The notes beneath the pieces were generated by a model. The model had not been told where the DNA came from. It ran no database searches and saw nothing but the letters and a program-made list of their open reading frames with translations. 12,951 nt of DNA, from the NCBI GenBank assembly GCA_016933355.1, contig JAFGBC010000148.1, positions 1 to 12,951 of the forward strand. The letters run 5' to 3'. Within the stretch, counting starts at the first letter, position 1, and every line of letters starts with the position of its first letter. Positions 1 to 7,581 of this stretch are shown here, in pieces. This DNA is from Candidatus Aminicenantota bacterium. GTDB lineage: Bacteria; Acidobacteriota; Aminicenantia; Aminicenantales; JAFGBC01. The translations under genes and the position numbers were made by a program.

Positions 1-840
1 CTTGTGCCGCAGCCCCGAGAAACGGACTTCGATATCCTCGATCGCGCGGCGGGCCGCCCAGACGCCCGCCTGGAGCGTGAAATACTCGCCGCGGTCCGCG
101 TTTCCGCGAAAGACGTCCCGGACGCCGCGCTCGATCCATCGATAGGGGAGGTCCCGGGTCATCCGGACCGGGAATTCCCGAGTCTCGGGGAAGACCAGAT
201 AATCGGCCGCGGCGTGCTTTCCCAGGAGGCTCTCGACCTCGGCCCGCGTCGCGATGATCTCCATCGGATAGAACGAATGGAAGGCGTCGATCGACTGGAA
301 TTGGAGCAGCCGGGCCGCGGGGAGCAGCCTGGCCCGCGCTTCGGTCCACAGCTCGGGGGCGAGCTTGTGCGCGGCCAGCCAACCGGCGTCCGCGGTCGCC
401 GCCGGCTCAAGATAGGTCACTTTCGGGTAATTGCGGCCCTCGGATTTATGCGGCATGTAATAGGCATAGTAATCGCCCGGAACGGTCCGCGGTTGAAAGA
501 CGACGTCTCCGAACTCTCGGTTGACTTCAGCGCGATAGACGTTGAGGATGCGCTTTCCCGTCGCCGCGTCATAGACGAAGACGGCCTTCTCTTGAGGGTT
601 CGCGTCGCGCCGTCGCCAGGGGATCCGGGCGTAAACGGCATCGGCCGCTTTCTTCACGCGCAGAACGGCCCGGTGATTCCCCAGCGCCGCCGCGTCCCAG
701 CTTCCGGTGCCGTATGGACCCAGGTCGGGCGCGTTATCCGGCAGGAACGGTTTTCGGCCTCCGGCGGTCGGACCGACGGAAAAGGCGCCGGCCGTAACCA
801 GCGCCAGAATGACGGCGGTTTTGGGTCTTTTCCTCGTCAT
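1..840 (-). CDS. GH123/DUF6067-like secreted glycoside hydrolase, N-terminal part (C-terminus outside window)
   Basis: The frame is open from an ATG at 838-840 down to base 1, giving 280 residues with no stop, so the gene is cut by the window edge. Residues 1-28 look like a Sec signal peptide (basic MTRKRPK, then a hydrophobic stretch), so the product is probably exported. Family signatures I recognise are IPWRRRDA, the stretch YYAYYMPHKSEGRNYPKVTY, SFYPMEIIAT, and FPVRMTRDLPYRWI followed by RGEYFTLQAGVWA. Together these match the N-terminal, carbohydrate-binding-like part of GH123/DUF6067 proteins. GH123 enzymes are beta-N-acetylgalactosaminidases, but the catalytic barrel lies beyond base 1, so activity and substrate cannot be judged. 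The start is supported by GAGGAG (847-852) six bases upstream. A -10-like TAGAAT sits at 877-882 without a convincing -35. The gene is divergent from the sigma factor operon. Confidence 0.75.
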   Translation of the reverse strand, partial: MTRKRPKTAVILALVTAGAFSVGPTAGGRKPFLPDNAPDLGPYGTGSWDAAALGNHRAVLRVKKAADAVYARIPWRRRDANPQEKAVFVYDAATGKRILNVYRAEVNREFGDVVFQPRTVPGDYYAYYMPHKSEGRNYPKVTYLEPAATADAGWLAAHKLAPELWTEARARLLPAARLLQFQSIDAFHSFYPMEIIATRAEVESLLGKHAAADYLVFPETREFPVRMTRDLPYRWIERGVRDVFRGNADRGEYFTLQAGVWAARRAIEDIEVRFSGLRHK

Positions 841-920
841 GGAGTTCTCCTCGACCGGGTTCCATCCTGGGATATGATTCTACCTGAAATCGCCGAAAAA
901 AATCATGCCCGTTCGATCTC

Positions 921-1007
921 GGGACCCCGGGGAGGGCGATATCGTTTCCGGAGAACCGTCGCGATACGGAGTGCCTTGACTCTTCAAAGCGCGGGCCCTG
1001 GGGTCCC
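921..1007. repeat. 12-bp inverted repeat in divergent intergenic region
   Basis: The left arm 921-932 (GGGACCCCGGGG) and the right arm 996-1007 (CCCTGGGGTCCC) are reverse complements except for one position, which would form a G-U pair in RNA. They are separated by 63 bases. The repeat sits between the start of the GH123-like gene (840) and the sigma factor gene (1112). It lies upstream of the candidate promoter elements of both. No U-tract follows either arm, so it does not look like a terminator. It could be a paired operator or may simply be a chance match in GC-rich DNA. Confidence 0.5.
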
Positions 1008-1016
1008 CCTTGGCAA

Positions 1017-1045
1017 TTGTCTGTGAGCCCATTTCGGCCTAAAAT
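1017..1045 (+). promoter_or_regulatory. Putative sigma-70-type promoter for the sigma factor operon
   Basis: TTGTCT at 1017-1022 (4 of 6 match to TTGACA) is followed after 17 bases by TAAAAT at 1040-1045 (5 of 6 match to TATAAT). Transcription would start near 1052 and give a leader of about 60 bases before the ATG at 1112. I saw no convincing ECF-type promoter upstream of this gene, so autoregulation is not evident from sequence. Confidence 0.45.
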
Positions 1046-1111
1046 CAAAAAGGTGACAAAAGCGGGCGGAGGGCGGGTCTTGATAATCAGGCGGACGAAG
1101 ATCGAAAACGG

Positions 1112-1603
1112 ATGACGCTCGACGAGCTCTACGACCGCTACGGAGAAACGATGTATCACTATTTGGCCCTCCGGCTCGGTTCGATTCAGGACGCCGAAGA
1201 TGTTCTCCAGGAAACGTTCTGCCGGCTGGCCCGCGTCTATCTGCGCTGGCCGCTGGTGCGCAATCCGAAGGCGTTCGTCTTTACGATCTTGAGGAACGAG
1301 ACCAACCGGCATCTCCGCAAGCGCATCCGGGAGCGGGAAGGGGAGGAACGGCGCCGGGCCGATGATCCGGAGCTAGCCGTCGTTGTTGAGGCTCCCGATC
1401 TCCGGACGGGCGCGGCGGTCTCTCGGGCTCTGAGGACGCTTCCCGATCAGCAGAGGGAGGCCGTTATTCTGAAAATATTCCAGGGTTTTACGTTCCAAGA
1501 GACGGCCCGCATCTGCGGCGTTTCGATCAACACCGCGGCCAGCCGCTACCGGCTGGGGATCGCGAAGCTTCGGGCGATTTTAGAGGCGTATCATGAAAAT
1601 TGA
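1112..1603 (+). CDS. ECF-family RNA polymerase sigma factor
   Basis: A 163-residue protein with the two-domain layout of ECF (group 4) sigma factors. Region 2 spans roughly residues 5-72, with the core-binding helix GSIQDAEDVLQETF and the following segment NPKAFVFTILRNE. Region 4 spans about 104-156 (LRTLPDQQREAVILK, then the helix-turn-helix TFQETARICGVSINTAASRYR and its last helix) and would read the -35 element. Length is typical, and no extra C-terminal domain is present. It should direct core polymerase to a small regulon. The ATG at 1112 is the first start in this frame near the domain edge; the Shine-Dalgarno is weak. The stop overlaps the next gene by 11 bases, so the two are probably translationally coupled, as is usual for a sigma factor and its anti-sigma partner. 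Confidence 0.92.
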   Translation: MTLDELYDRYGETMYHYLALRLGSIQDAEDVLQETFCRLARVYLRWPLVRNPKAFVFTILRNETNRHLRKRIREREGEERRRADDPELAVVVEAPDLRTGAAVSRALRTLPDQQREAVILKIFQGFTFQETARICGVSINTAASRYRLGIAKLRAILEAYHEN

Positions 1604-2039
1604 AAGCGACAGGGATGTCGAGAGGCTCCTCGCGTCTTGTCGCCCGAAGGAGACTCCGCATGGCCTGAGGGCGAGCGTCCTGGGGGCGGCCCTGTCGGAG
1701 GACGCCGCCAGTCTGAGATGGGGCAGACGGCTCAAGCTGTGTTTTGTTGTCTGCCCCGTTCTGGCGGCCGTAATCGTTCTCGCCGACGCGGCGCTTTCCA
1801 GGTCCGAACATCATCACATCGAGGCTGTCCTGAACGTCGACGGCTTGACGCAGGCTCGTCCCGCTGATGGTGCGATGGATTGGCAGACGCTGACCGGAGA
1901 TGACATAGAGGCGAATAGGCTCGTCGGGCGGCTGACGGAGTTCGTCCCAAATGAAGACGTCATCCGTCTTCGCGGGGATCTGGCAACGTTCCTGAGAGAG
2001 GAGTTCAACAGCCATGACTATCAGAAATATCGCGATTAA
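1593..2039 (+). CDS. Single-pass membrane protein, putative anti-sigma factor
   Basis: A 148-residue protein whose N-terminal 46 residues are charged and probably cytoplasmic. One strongly hydrophobic segment follows (about 47-66, LCFVVCPVLAAVIVLADAAL), then a soluble C-terminal half of about 80 residues that would lie outside the membrane. This topology, and an 11-base overlap with the ECF sigma gene, fit an anti-sigma factor that holds the sigma factor at the membrane. I do not see the HxxxCxxC zinc motif of the commonest anti-sigma class, so the role rests on position and topology, not on a recognised domain. GAGG about nine bases before the ATG serves as ribosome binding site. The last 26 bases overlap the next gene. 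It could instead be a structural subunit with no regulatory role. Confidence 0.6.
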   Translation: MKIESDRDVERLLASCRPKETPHGLRASVLGAALSEDAASLRWGRRLKLCFVVCPVLAAVIVLADAALSRSEHHHIEAVLNVDGLTQARPADGAMDWQTLTGDDIEANRLVGRLTEFVPNEDVIRLRGDLATFLREEFNSHDYQKYRD

Positions 2040-3366
2040 GGCCGCGATCGTTCTTCTGGTCATCCTGATCCTGGGACTTTCGGCGCGGGCTGTCCTGAAT
2101 TACGCCACGGGAAGGAAGCTGCGGGGCTTCCTTGAACGGGCCAAAGCCGACGGCCTGCCCCTGGCCCATCAGGAAATCGCTCCGGCTTGTGACGATGCCG
2201 ACAATGGCGCGCCTCTCTGGAAAGCCGCCGAGCCCTTGTTCGTCCGGAGCTCCACGGAAAAATATGCGCAGAGCCGTATGATGGAATTGATTTTTGGGGC
2301 GGAGTCCATCGACGAGACGTTCCGCGCGGCCTTGATCCCGGAGATCGAGAGAAACCGGAGAGTATTCGATTTTATCTCCGAGGCGTCCCGGAAACCGTGC
2401 TTTCGTTACGGGGACTGGACGAAGCCTTATTATCACATCGGACAACCGAACGCCATCATCCTGATCCAGGCCGTGCGTCTTCTGGGGATCGATGCCGTCT
2501 TCAAAGCCGAATCCGGACAGGTCCAGGAAGCGCTCGGACAGCTCCGCTTCGGCATGAATTTTGTCAGGAGGCTTATGGACGAGCCTTTTCTCGTCAGAAG
2601 CCTGGTGGCCTTAGCAGACATGAAATCGCTCCTGATCTGTCTCAGGCGAATCTCCGTCGATCATGATCTCGACGCGGAAACCATGTCCGCCTGGATCGAG
2701 GAGCTGGATGTCGATGCCTGGCGGAAAGAATTCTCGAGATATGCGCGGTCCGAGCGGATCTTCAGCCTGGAGGTCGGACTTGGGCTCGTCCGGGGCGACA
2801 AGGCCGCGCGGCGTGCGCTTGAGTCTGCGTCTATCAAAGGTAAAAGGCTCTTCTATTGGCTGGTCAGGCCCGTCCTGAAGAGCGAAATCGTTTGGACTCA
2901 AAATCGATTTTTCGAGGTTGAACAACAAGCCGAGATTCCTTTTTATGGAGTGAAAGAGGTGGAACGGGAACCGGCCCGAAAAAAGGAGCCGCTCCCCTGG
3001 TATTTCAAGACGATCGGGGCGCTCCTAGCGAATTTCGAGGCCACTCATCTGAAGGAAGCGGCCTTTGAGGCCCTGATGCTGACGACGAAAGCCGGTTTGG
3101 CCTGCGAAATCTATAAAGATGAGAACGGTCGATATCCCGGGAGCTTGGAAGCCCTGGTCCCGGAAATCCTGGATGAAGTTCCTCTCGATCCCTTCACGGG
3201 GAAGCCGCTGACCTACCGGGCTGACGACAGCGAGCTGATCATCTACAGCTTCGGGTCAAACGGAAGAGACGACGGGGGCCGCACCACCTATGCGATCAAC
3301 CAACTGGTCGCGGAAAAGGACGACGACTGGACCTGGCGGAAGAAAATCGATCCAAAGGCGGATTGA
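2014..3366 (+). CDS. Membrane-anchored protein with pseudopilin-like C-terminal domain, function unknown
   Basis: A 450-residue protein with an N-terminal membrane anchor (about 5-27, IAIKAAIVLLVILILGLSAR), then a mostly helical soluble region. Its last ~80 residues resemble the C-terminal part of type II secretion GspG pseudopilins: YKDENGRYPGSLEAL at about 367-381, then VPLDPFTGKPLTYR (389-402), and YSFGSNGRDDGG (411-422). Those segments resemble the calcium-binding loop region of major pseudopilins. The N-terminus lacks the prepilin cleavage motif of a true pilin, so this is probably an anchored protein that borrowed the fold. I do not recognise the middle region. An AGGAG site ten bases before the ATG and a 26-base overlap with the preceding gene place it third in the sigma operon, perhaps as sensor or effector. 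Its base composition is visibly less GC-rich than the 5-12 kb part of the window. Confidence 0.7.
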   Translation: MTIRNIAIKAAIVLLVILILGLSARAVLNYATGRKLRGFLERAKADGLPLAHQEIAPACDDADNGAPLWKAAEPLFVRSSTEKYAQSRMMELIFGAESIDETFRAALIPEIERNRRVFDFISEASRKPCFRYGDWTKPYYHIGQPNAIILIQAVRLLGIDAVFKAESGQVQEALGQLRFGMNFVRRLMDEPFLVRSLVALADMKSLLICLRRISVDHDLDAETMSAWIEELDVDAWRKEFSRYARSERIFSLEVGLGLVRGDKAARRALESASIKGKRLFYWLVRPVLKSEIVWTQNRFFEVEQQAEIPFYGVKEVEREPARKKEPLPWYFKTIGALLANFEATHLKEAAFEALMLTTKAGLACEIYKDENGRYPGSLEALVPEILDEVPLDPFTGKPLTYRADDSELIIYSFGSNGRDDGGRTTYAINQLVAEKDDDWTWRKKIDPKAD

Positions 3367-4647
3367 TCAGCCGGCCAGTTTCTTGAGCGAATCGAGGATC
3401 TTATCCACGTCCTCCATCCGGTTGTTGAGGAAGAAGGAAACGCGGATGGCGTTCAGCTTCCCCTCGCTCACCGGCCGGACCCGGATCTTGTCCTTGGCCA
3501 AGTGGGCGTTGACGGCGCCGAAATCGTGCGTCTTCATCCGGAATCCGATCATGCAGGACCGCCAGGCCTCCTCTCGGGGCGACACGCTATCGACGTCCGG
3601 GATTTGTCTTAATCCCCGGTAAAAGCGCTCGGCCATGGCCCGGCCGCGATTCCAGATCCGCTCGACGCCGACGGCGTTCACGAAATCGACGGCCGTGCCC
3701 AAGGCGTAGAATAGAGCGTCGTTCTGGGTCCCATATTCGTATCGCTGGGCCGTCGGATAGAATACGATCTCGTTCGTCTCGATGTCATAGCGTTCCGCGC
3801 TCCCGCCGCCCGTCGCGTGGGGGCGGAGCGCCTCAAGCATCCCCTGACGGACGTAAAGAAAGCCGGTCCGCTTAGGCCCCATCATCCATTTGTGCGCGCT
3901 GCAGGTATAGAAATCGACGCCGCAATCGACGATGTCGAAGAGGACGTTGACGGGGGCCTGGGCGCCGTCGAGAGCGAACCAGATGCCGCGCGACCGGGCC
4001 AGTTCGGAGATCTCCCTCTCGGGGAAGCGCTGGCCGGTCGTGCAGGTGACGTGGCTGATGAAAATGAGCCGGGTGCGGCCGTTGACGAGCCGGGCGATGC
4101 GGTCGACATTGCCCCGGCCGCTGAAGATATCCGGCTCGAAGAGGCGGATGACGATCCCGTCCTTGTGCATCCGGTTGAGCAGGGCCGTGTGGACGGCGAC
4201 GTGCTCATGGGTCGAGGTGATGACCTCGTCCCCCTTCTTGAGCGGCAGCCCGTTGAGGATCATGTTGACGCCCTCTGTCGCGCCCCCGATCAGGGCCAGG
4301 TCCTCCATCCGGCAGGATCGGCCCAGGAGCGTGGCGAGCTTGGCCTTGACCTCGTTCCAGCGCTTCGCGTCGTGTCCGGCGCTGGGTGCCCGCTCCTCGA
4401 CCCGGCTCCATTCGGCCAGGCTGTTGAGGACGGGCAGGGGACAGGCGCCGAGCCCGCCGAAGTTGAGGTACGTCCAGTCCGGGTCGAGAAGGAACTGGCC
4501 GCGGAGGACGGCCCACAGGGCGTCCTCGTCGCCCGAGCCGGCCGCCGCCTCGATCTCCCGGAGCGAAGCCGCCGGACGGCCTTTTAAGGGCAGGGCCAGC
4601 CCGCCCAGGAGCGCCGCGTTCATGGCCAGGAAGTCCTTGCGTCTCAT
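3367..4647 (-). CDS. Class V aminotransferase (cysteine desulfurase / isopenicillin N epimerase-like), possibly exported
   Basis: A 426-residue PLP-dependent fold-type I enzyme. Visible landmarks are the phosphate-binding turn GGATEGVN (121-128), THEH (146-149), the PLP-contacting Asp227 in FALDGAQAP, and the Schiff-base Lys253 in CSAHKWMMGPKRTG. The C-terminal small domain ends in IRVSFFLNNRMEDVDKIL. The overall pattern is closest to isopenicillin N epimerase-like members; the substrate cannot be read from sequence. The N-terminus MRRKDFLAMNAALLGGLALP resembles a Tat signal, although the arginine motif is imperfect, so export is uncertain. I chose ATG 4647 because AGGAGG precedes it and a good promoter lies just upstream. 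A longer frame from 4779 would start upstream of that promoter. The stop codon abuts the stop of the convergent gene with no gap. Confidence 0.88.
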   Translation of the reverse strand: MRRKDFLAMNAALLGGLALPLKGRPAASLREIEAAAGSGDEDALWAVLRGQFLLDPDWTYLNFGGLGACPLPVLNSLAEWSRVEERAPSAGHDAKRWNEVKAKLATLLGRSCRMEDLALIGGATEGVNMILNGLPLKKGDEVITSTHEHVAVHTALLNRMHKDGIVIRLFEPDIFSGRGNVDRIARLVNGRTRLIFISHVTCTTGQRFPEREISELARSRGIWFALDGAQAPVNVLFDIVDCGVDFYTCSAHKWMMGPKRTGFLYVRQGMLEALRPHATGGGSAERYDIETNEIVFYPTAQRYEYGTQNDALFYALGTAVDFVNAVGVERIWNRGRAMAERFYRGLRQIPDVDSVSPREEAWRSCMIGFRMKTHDFGAVNAHLAKDKIRVRPVSEGKLNAIRVSFFLNNRMEDVDKILDSLKKLAG

Positions 4648-4657
4648 GTTTCCGCTG

Positions 4658-4663
4658 CCTCCT
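4658..4663 (-). promoter_or_regulatory. Strong Shine-Dalgarno AGGAGG deciding the aminotransferase start
   Basis: AGGAGG on the minus strand lies ten bases upstream of ATG 4645-4647. It supports this start over the in-frame ATG at 4777-4779. Confidence 0.75.
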
Positions 4664-4713
4664 CGCTTCGGCTGTCGGTCCGGGTCCGGTGAGCCGGCCT
4701 CGGCCATGTCCGA

Positions 4714-4743
4714 ACTATAGCCCAGCCCGTCCGGACCCGTCAA
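4714..4743 (-). promoter_or_regulatory. Putative sigma-70-type promoter for the aminotransferase gene
   Basis: On the minus strand, TTGACG (4743-4738, 5 of 6) and TATAGT (4719-4714, 5 of 6) are separated by 18 bases. Transcription would begin near 4707 and give a leader of about 60 bases to ATG 4647. The spacer contains the perfect 8-bp palindrome GTCCGGAC (4729-4736), a possible operator. Confidence 0.6.
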
Positions 4744-4838
4744 ATCGTCGGTGGCGAGGCTTGTGTTTTTTTGCGTCATCGAGGATGATGATCTGGCGGG
4801 ATGAGGCCGTGAGCTCGCTCTGACGGAGAGGCACCGGG

Positions 4839-5513
4839 ATGGATCGGAAGAAAGGCGCGGGGTTGCGGACGCTCTTTATTGTCTTCTGCTTCGCGGCGAC
4901 GATCGTATCCTTGATCGTCGCGCGCCCGTCCCTGTCCAGCCTCCTGGTATCGATCCCCGTCGTGATCGGCTTCGTGTTCTACATCGTCGCCTCGGTCGCC
5001 CTCCAGGTCGCCCACGCCGCCGCCGGACGTCCGTTGCGGGAGCTGCTCTTCGTCGCGGCCTATCCCTTTCTGGCCTATGCCCTCGTTTTCTGCCGGATCG
5101 ATTTCGGCTCGGCCGCCTTCCGGGCTTTTCCGGGAGTTTTCTATTTTCTGACGCTCACCGGGGGCTTCATCCTGGGAACGCTCCTCTCGCCTCTTCTCGC
5201 CCGACGCAAGGGGCGCGAATGGGGAGAGGCGGCGGAGGCGGTCTGGTCGGGCATCGCGTTCCTCAGGGCCCTGGGGCTTTTCGCATCGGCCCTGATCGTG
5301 CTGCCCGCCCTCGTCCTCTCGCTGGCCGGCGCGGCGCTCTACTTGACCTTGAAACTCTGGAGCCTGACGCGCTTCCAGCTGGCCCTATTGTTCCTGCTCC
5401 TGGCCGCCGGCACGGCCGTCGTCGTCGTTTTCACCTTCAAGCAGACGGTTTTCGCGGCGGCCGCTCCAGAAGAAAAAGCAGGCAGGCCGAATTCGCCAAG
5501 ATCAGATAGATGA
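4839..5513 (+). CDS. Polytopic membrane protein of unknown function
   Basis: A 224-residue, very hydrophobic protein. Probable membrane segments are at about 10-29, 33-57, 66-85, 98-119, 140-168 and 179-199. A short charged loop (ARRKGREWGEAAE, about 121-133) lies between the fourth and fifth, and a polar tail covers the last 20 residues. I recognise no catalytic or transport motif, so the function is unknown. The start ATG at 4839 has GGAGAGG (4825-4831) seven bases upstream. It is divergent from the aminotransferase. Its last 77 bases run antisense to the end of the spermidine-synthase-like gene, so the two transcripts would overlap tail to tail. No clear promoter was found in the 190 bases before it. 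Confidence 0.72.
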   Translation: MDRKKGAGLRTLFIVFCFAATIVSLIVARPSLSSLLVSIPVVIGFVFYIVASVALQVAHAAAGRPLRELLFVAAYPFLAYALVFCRIDFGSAAFRAFPGVFYFLTLTGGFILGTLLSPLLARRKGREWGEAAEAVWSGIAFLRALGLFASALIVLPALVLSLAGAALYLTLKLWSLTRFQLALLFLLLAAGTAVVVVFTFKQTVFAAAAPEEKAGRPNSPRSDR

Positions 5514-7581
5514 CGACCCGGTCCAGCCCGACGAGGGGGATCAGGACCGAAGACGCGGCCAGCGCGCCCAGGAAGGACCCGATCAGGTCCCAACCATAGC
5601 CCGCCCCCAGCCGTTCGCCGCTCGCGGCATAAAGCCGGCTTGCCGCGATGAAGAGAAGGCCGCTCAAGAACCCGAACCCTATAAGGAGCGCCGCCAGCCC
5701 CGCTTGGGGCGGCGTCGTTTTGAGCAGCCGGAGGAACGCGGTCAGGAGAAGGATAAAGCCGCCCTGGGCCGCCGCCAGGTCGGCGCGCGCGGCGGTCGCC
5801 GGCCTCGCGCGTCCCGCGGCCGCCCCGAGGGCCAGGCCGGCCATGAAGGCCGCCATGAGCAGGGCGATCCGGCCGTAGACGGACCCGTAGTAGACCTGGT
5901 AGGCCAGAATGACCGCGATTTCGAAGACGATCGACGTCAAGCCCATGACGGCGACCGGAATCAGGACGCGGCCGCCGCCGCGCCTCCGGAGCCGGATTGC
6001 GGCCAGTCCGGCCACGAACAGGAGGAGCGGAGCATCGAGCAGCCAGAAACGGGGGACGCCCGCCAGCGCCTTGAGCAGCCCGGCTTCGACCGAGCGGAAC
6101 TGGCGGGCCCAGAGGACGGCGCTGAAGAAATAGGAGCGGGGCCGCAGGTCGGTGTTTAGGCTGGGGGCTCCCCCCTCGAGCGCCCGGTCGAGATGGGCCC
6201 GCCGCGCCTCCGAGAGACGGTTGGAGAGGAGGCCGGGCCGGACGGCGACGTTCTCGAGCCCGGCGGTCCGAATCCTGCGCTCGAGCTCGTCCGGGTCGCG
6301 GGTCAGAGGGCGGGTCGAGGCTAGAAAGATGTTCGCGGCGCCGGGGACGACCGCAACTTCGGGGAAGACGGCGCCGAGCGTCTCCCGGATCGTCGCCAGG
6401 AATTCCGCGAGATCGGGGCCTATGTAGTTTTCGGCCGAGGACAGGCGGAAGCCGAGGACGCCGCCCGGGGCGAGCTTGGCCCTCGCCAGCGCGAAGAACT
6501 CTCGGGTGTAGAACCGGTTGACCTGCGCGGTCGCCGGCTCGGGAAGGTCCAGGACGATGAACGCGTAACCGCCCTCCGACCGGCGCAGCCGGGCTCGTCC
6601 GTCTTCGTGAACGACCCGGACCCTGGGGTCGCCGAGAGGCGCCCTGTCTTCCGCCGGCAGATGGCGCAGGGCGAGCCGGATGACCTCCGGGTCGAGCTCG
6701 ATATATTCGATCCGCAGCTCCGGATATTTGAGCGCCTGGGCGAGGTTCCCGCCCGCCCCGCCGCCGATGAGCAGAGCGGTTCCCCGGGCCGGCCTCTGAA
6801 GAAGCGCGAAATGGACCGCCTCTTCCGACGAGGCCGGGTCGTGCGACGTGAAGAGCTTCCTCTTGTCGGAATAAAACGTCACCTGTTCGGCCGTGCGCAC
6901 GGCCTGGAGCTTGCCGTAGGGCGTGTCGCGCGTGGCGACGAGATCGAACGGCTTCCATTCAAGCCGCCGGCTCGGGCCGTCGAGGGCGGCGAAGACGGCC
7001 AGGCCGGCGCAGGCAGCCAAGGCGAGCGCGGCGGACCGCCGCGACCGGAAGGAGAGCGCGGTCAGGACGGCGATCAGGATTCCCAGGATGACGGCCGCCG
7101 CCATATTCGAGACGCGCGGCACGAGGATGAAGTTCAGGACGATCCCCGCCGCGGCCGCGCCCAAGGATTCGAGAAGATAGGTCCGGCCGACGTCCCCCTC
7201 CAGTCGCCGCGCGTTGGCGACGAAGAGGAGACCGAGCGGAAGGCTCGTCGTCAGGGCGATCGCCAGGGCGAAGACGAGGGCGGGGCCGAGGCCGACGAGC
7301 TCCCCGGGAAGGGTGCCGAGGACGAAGCGGGAGGAGCGGAGGGCGACCAGCCCGGCCGGGACGATCAGGACCAGCCCCAGATAGGCGTACGGAATGCGTT
7401 CGGCCCGGATCCGCCGCCGGTCGCCGGCGAGGCTCCCGAGGCCGCCCCAGAGCAGCCAGGAGGCGAGGACGAGGCCGTAGGTCATCTCGTTCCCGTAGAA
7501 CTGAGCGGCGAACTCGCGGAGAAGAAGGATCTGGCCGGTCATGGCCAGAGCGCCGAGAAGGACGGCCGGGAGGGACGCCAT
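5437..7581 (-). CDS. Membrane-fused spermidine-synthase-like protein (SAM-binding fold between two membrane domains)
   Basis: A 714-residue protein in three parts: about seven membrane segments (residues 1-200), a soluble Rossmann-fold domain resembling spermidine synthase (about 205-490), and about seven more membrane segments (512-706). The nucleotide-binding loop is LLIGGGAGGNLAQAL (271-285), followed by the acidic strand end IELDPEV (294-300). The segment FIVLDLPEPA (341-350) leading to NRFYTREFF (355-363) corresponds to the synthase active-site stretch. Classical spermidine synthases have GGGDGG and DSxDP there. Here the first Asp is Ala and the second is Glu, so true polyamine synthesis is doubtful. 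A SAM- or decarboxylated-SAM-using transfer at the membrane is the inference. ATG 7579-7581 shares one base with the upstream TGA (TGATG), a mark of translational coupling with the radical SAM gene. Confidence 0.85.
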   Translation of the reverse strand: MASLPAVLLGALAMTGQILLLREFAAQFYGNEMTYGLVLASWLLWGGLGSLAGDRRRIRAERIPYAYLGLVLIVPAGLVALRSSRFVLGTLPGELVGLGPALVFALAIALTTSLPLGLLFVANARRLEGDVGRTYLLESLGAAAAGIVLNFILVPRVSNMAAAVILGILIAVLTALSFRSRRSAALALAACAGLAVFAALDGPSRRLEWKPFDLVATRDTPYGKLQAVRTAEQVTFYSDKRKLFTSHDPASSEEAVHFALLQRPARGTALLIGGGAGGNLAQALKYPELRIEYIELDPEVIRLALRHLPAEDRAPLGDPRVRVVHEDGRARLRRSEGGYAFIVLDLPEPATAQVNRFYTREFFALARAKLAPGGVLGFRLSSAENYIGPDLAEFLATIRETLGAVFPEVAVVPGAANIFLASTRPLTRDPDELERRIRTAGLENVAVRPGLLSNRLSEARRAHLDRALEGGAPSLNTDLRPRSYFFSAVLWARQFRSVEAGLLKALAGVPRFWLLDAPLLLFVAGLAAIRLRRRGGGRVLIPVAVMGLTSIVFEIAVILAYQVYYGSVYGRIALLMAAFMAGLALGAAAGRARPATAARADLAAAQGGFILLLTAFLRLLKTTPPQAGLAALLIGFGFLSGLLFIAASRLYAASGERLGAGYGWDLIGSFLGALAASSVLIPLVGLDRVVIYLILANSACLLFLLERPPRKPSA

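Noticed and set aside
4..1026. Long plus-strand frame of 340 codons
   Set aside because: It runs antisense to the GH123-like gene, whose minus-strand protein has a signal peptide, family motifs and a good ribosome site. The plus frame has no recognisable domain.
734..1312. Minus-strand frame of 192 codons across the intergenic region
   Set aside because: It is out of frame with the GH123-like gene and antisense to the sigma factor, with no domain.
4648..4779. Longer N-terminus for the aminotransferase starting at 4779
   Set aside because: It would start upstream of the promoter at 4714-4743, and the added residues are polar and unlike the family. ATG 4647 has AGGAGG and a signal-like sequence.
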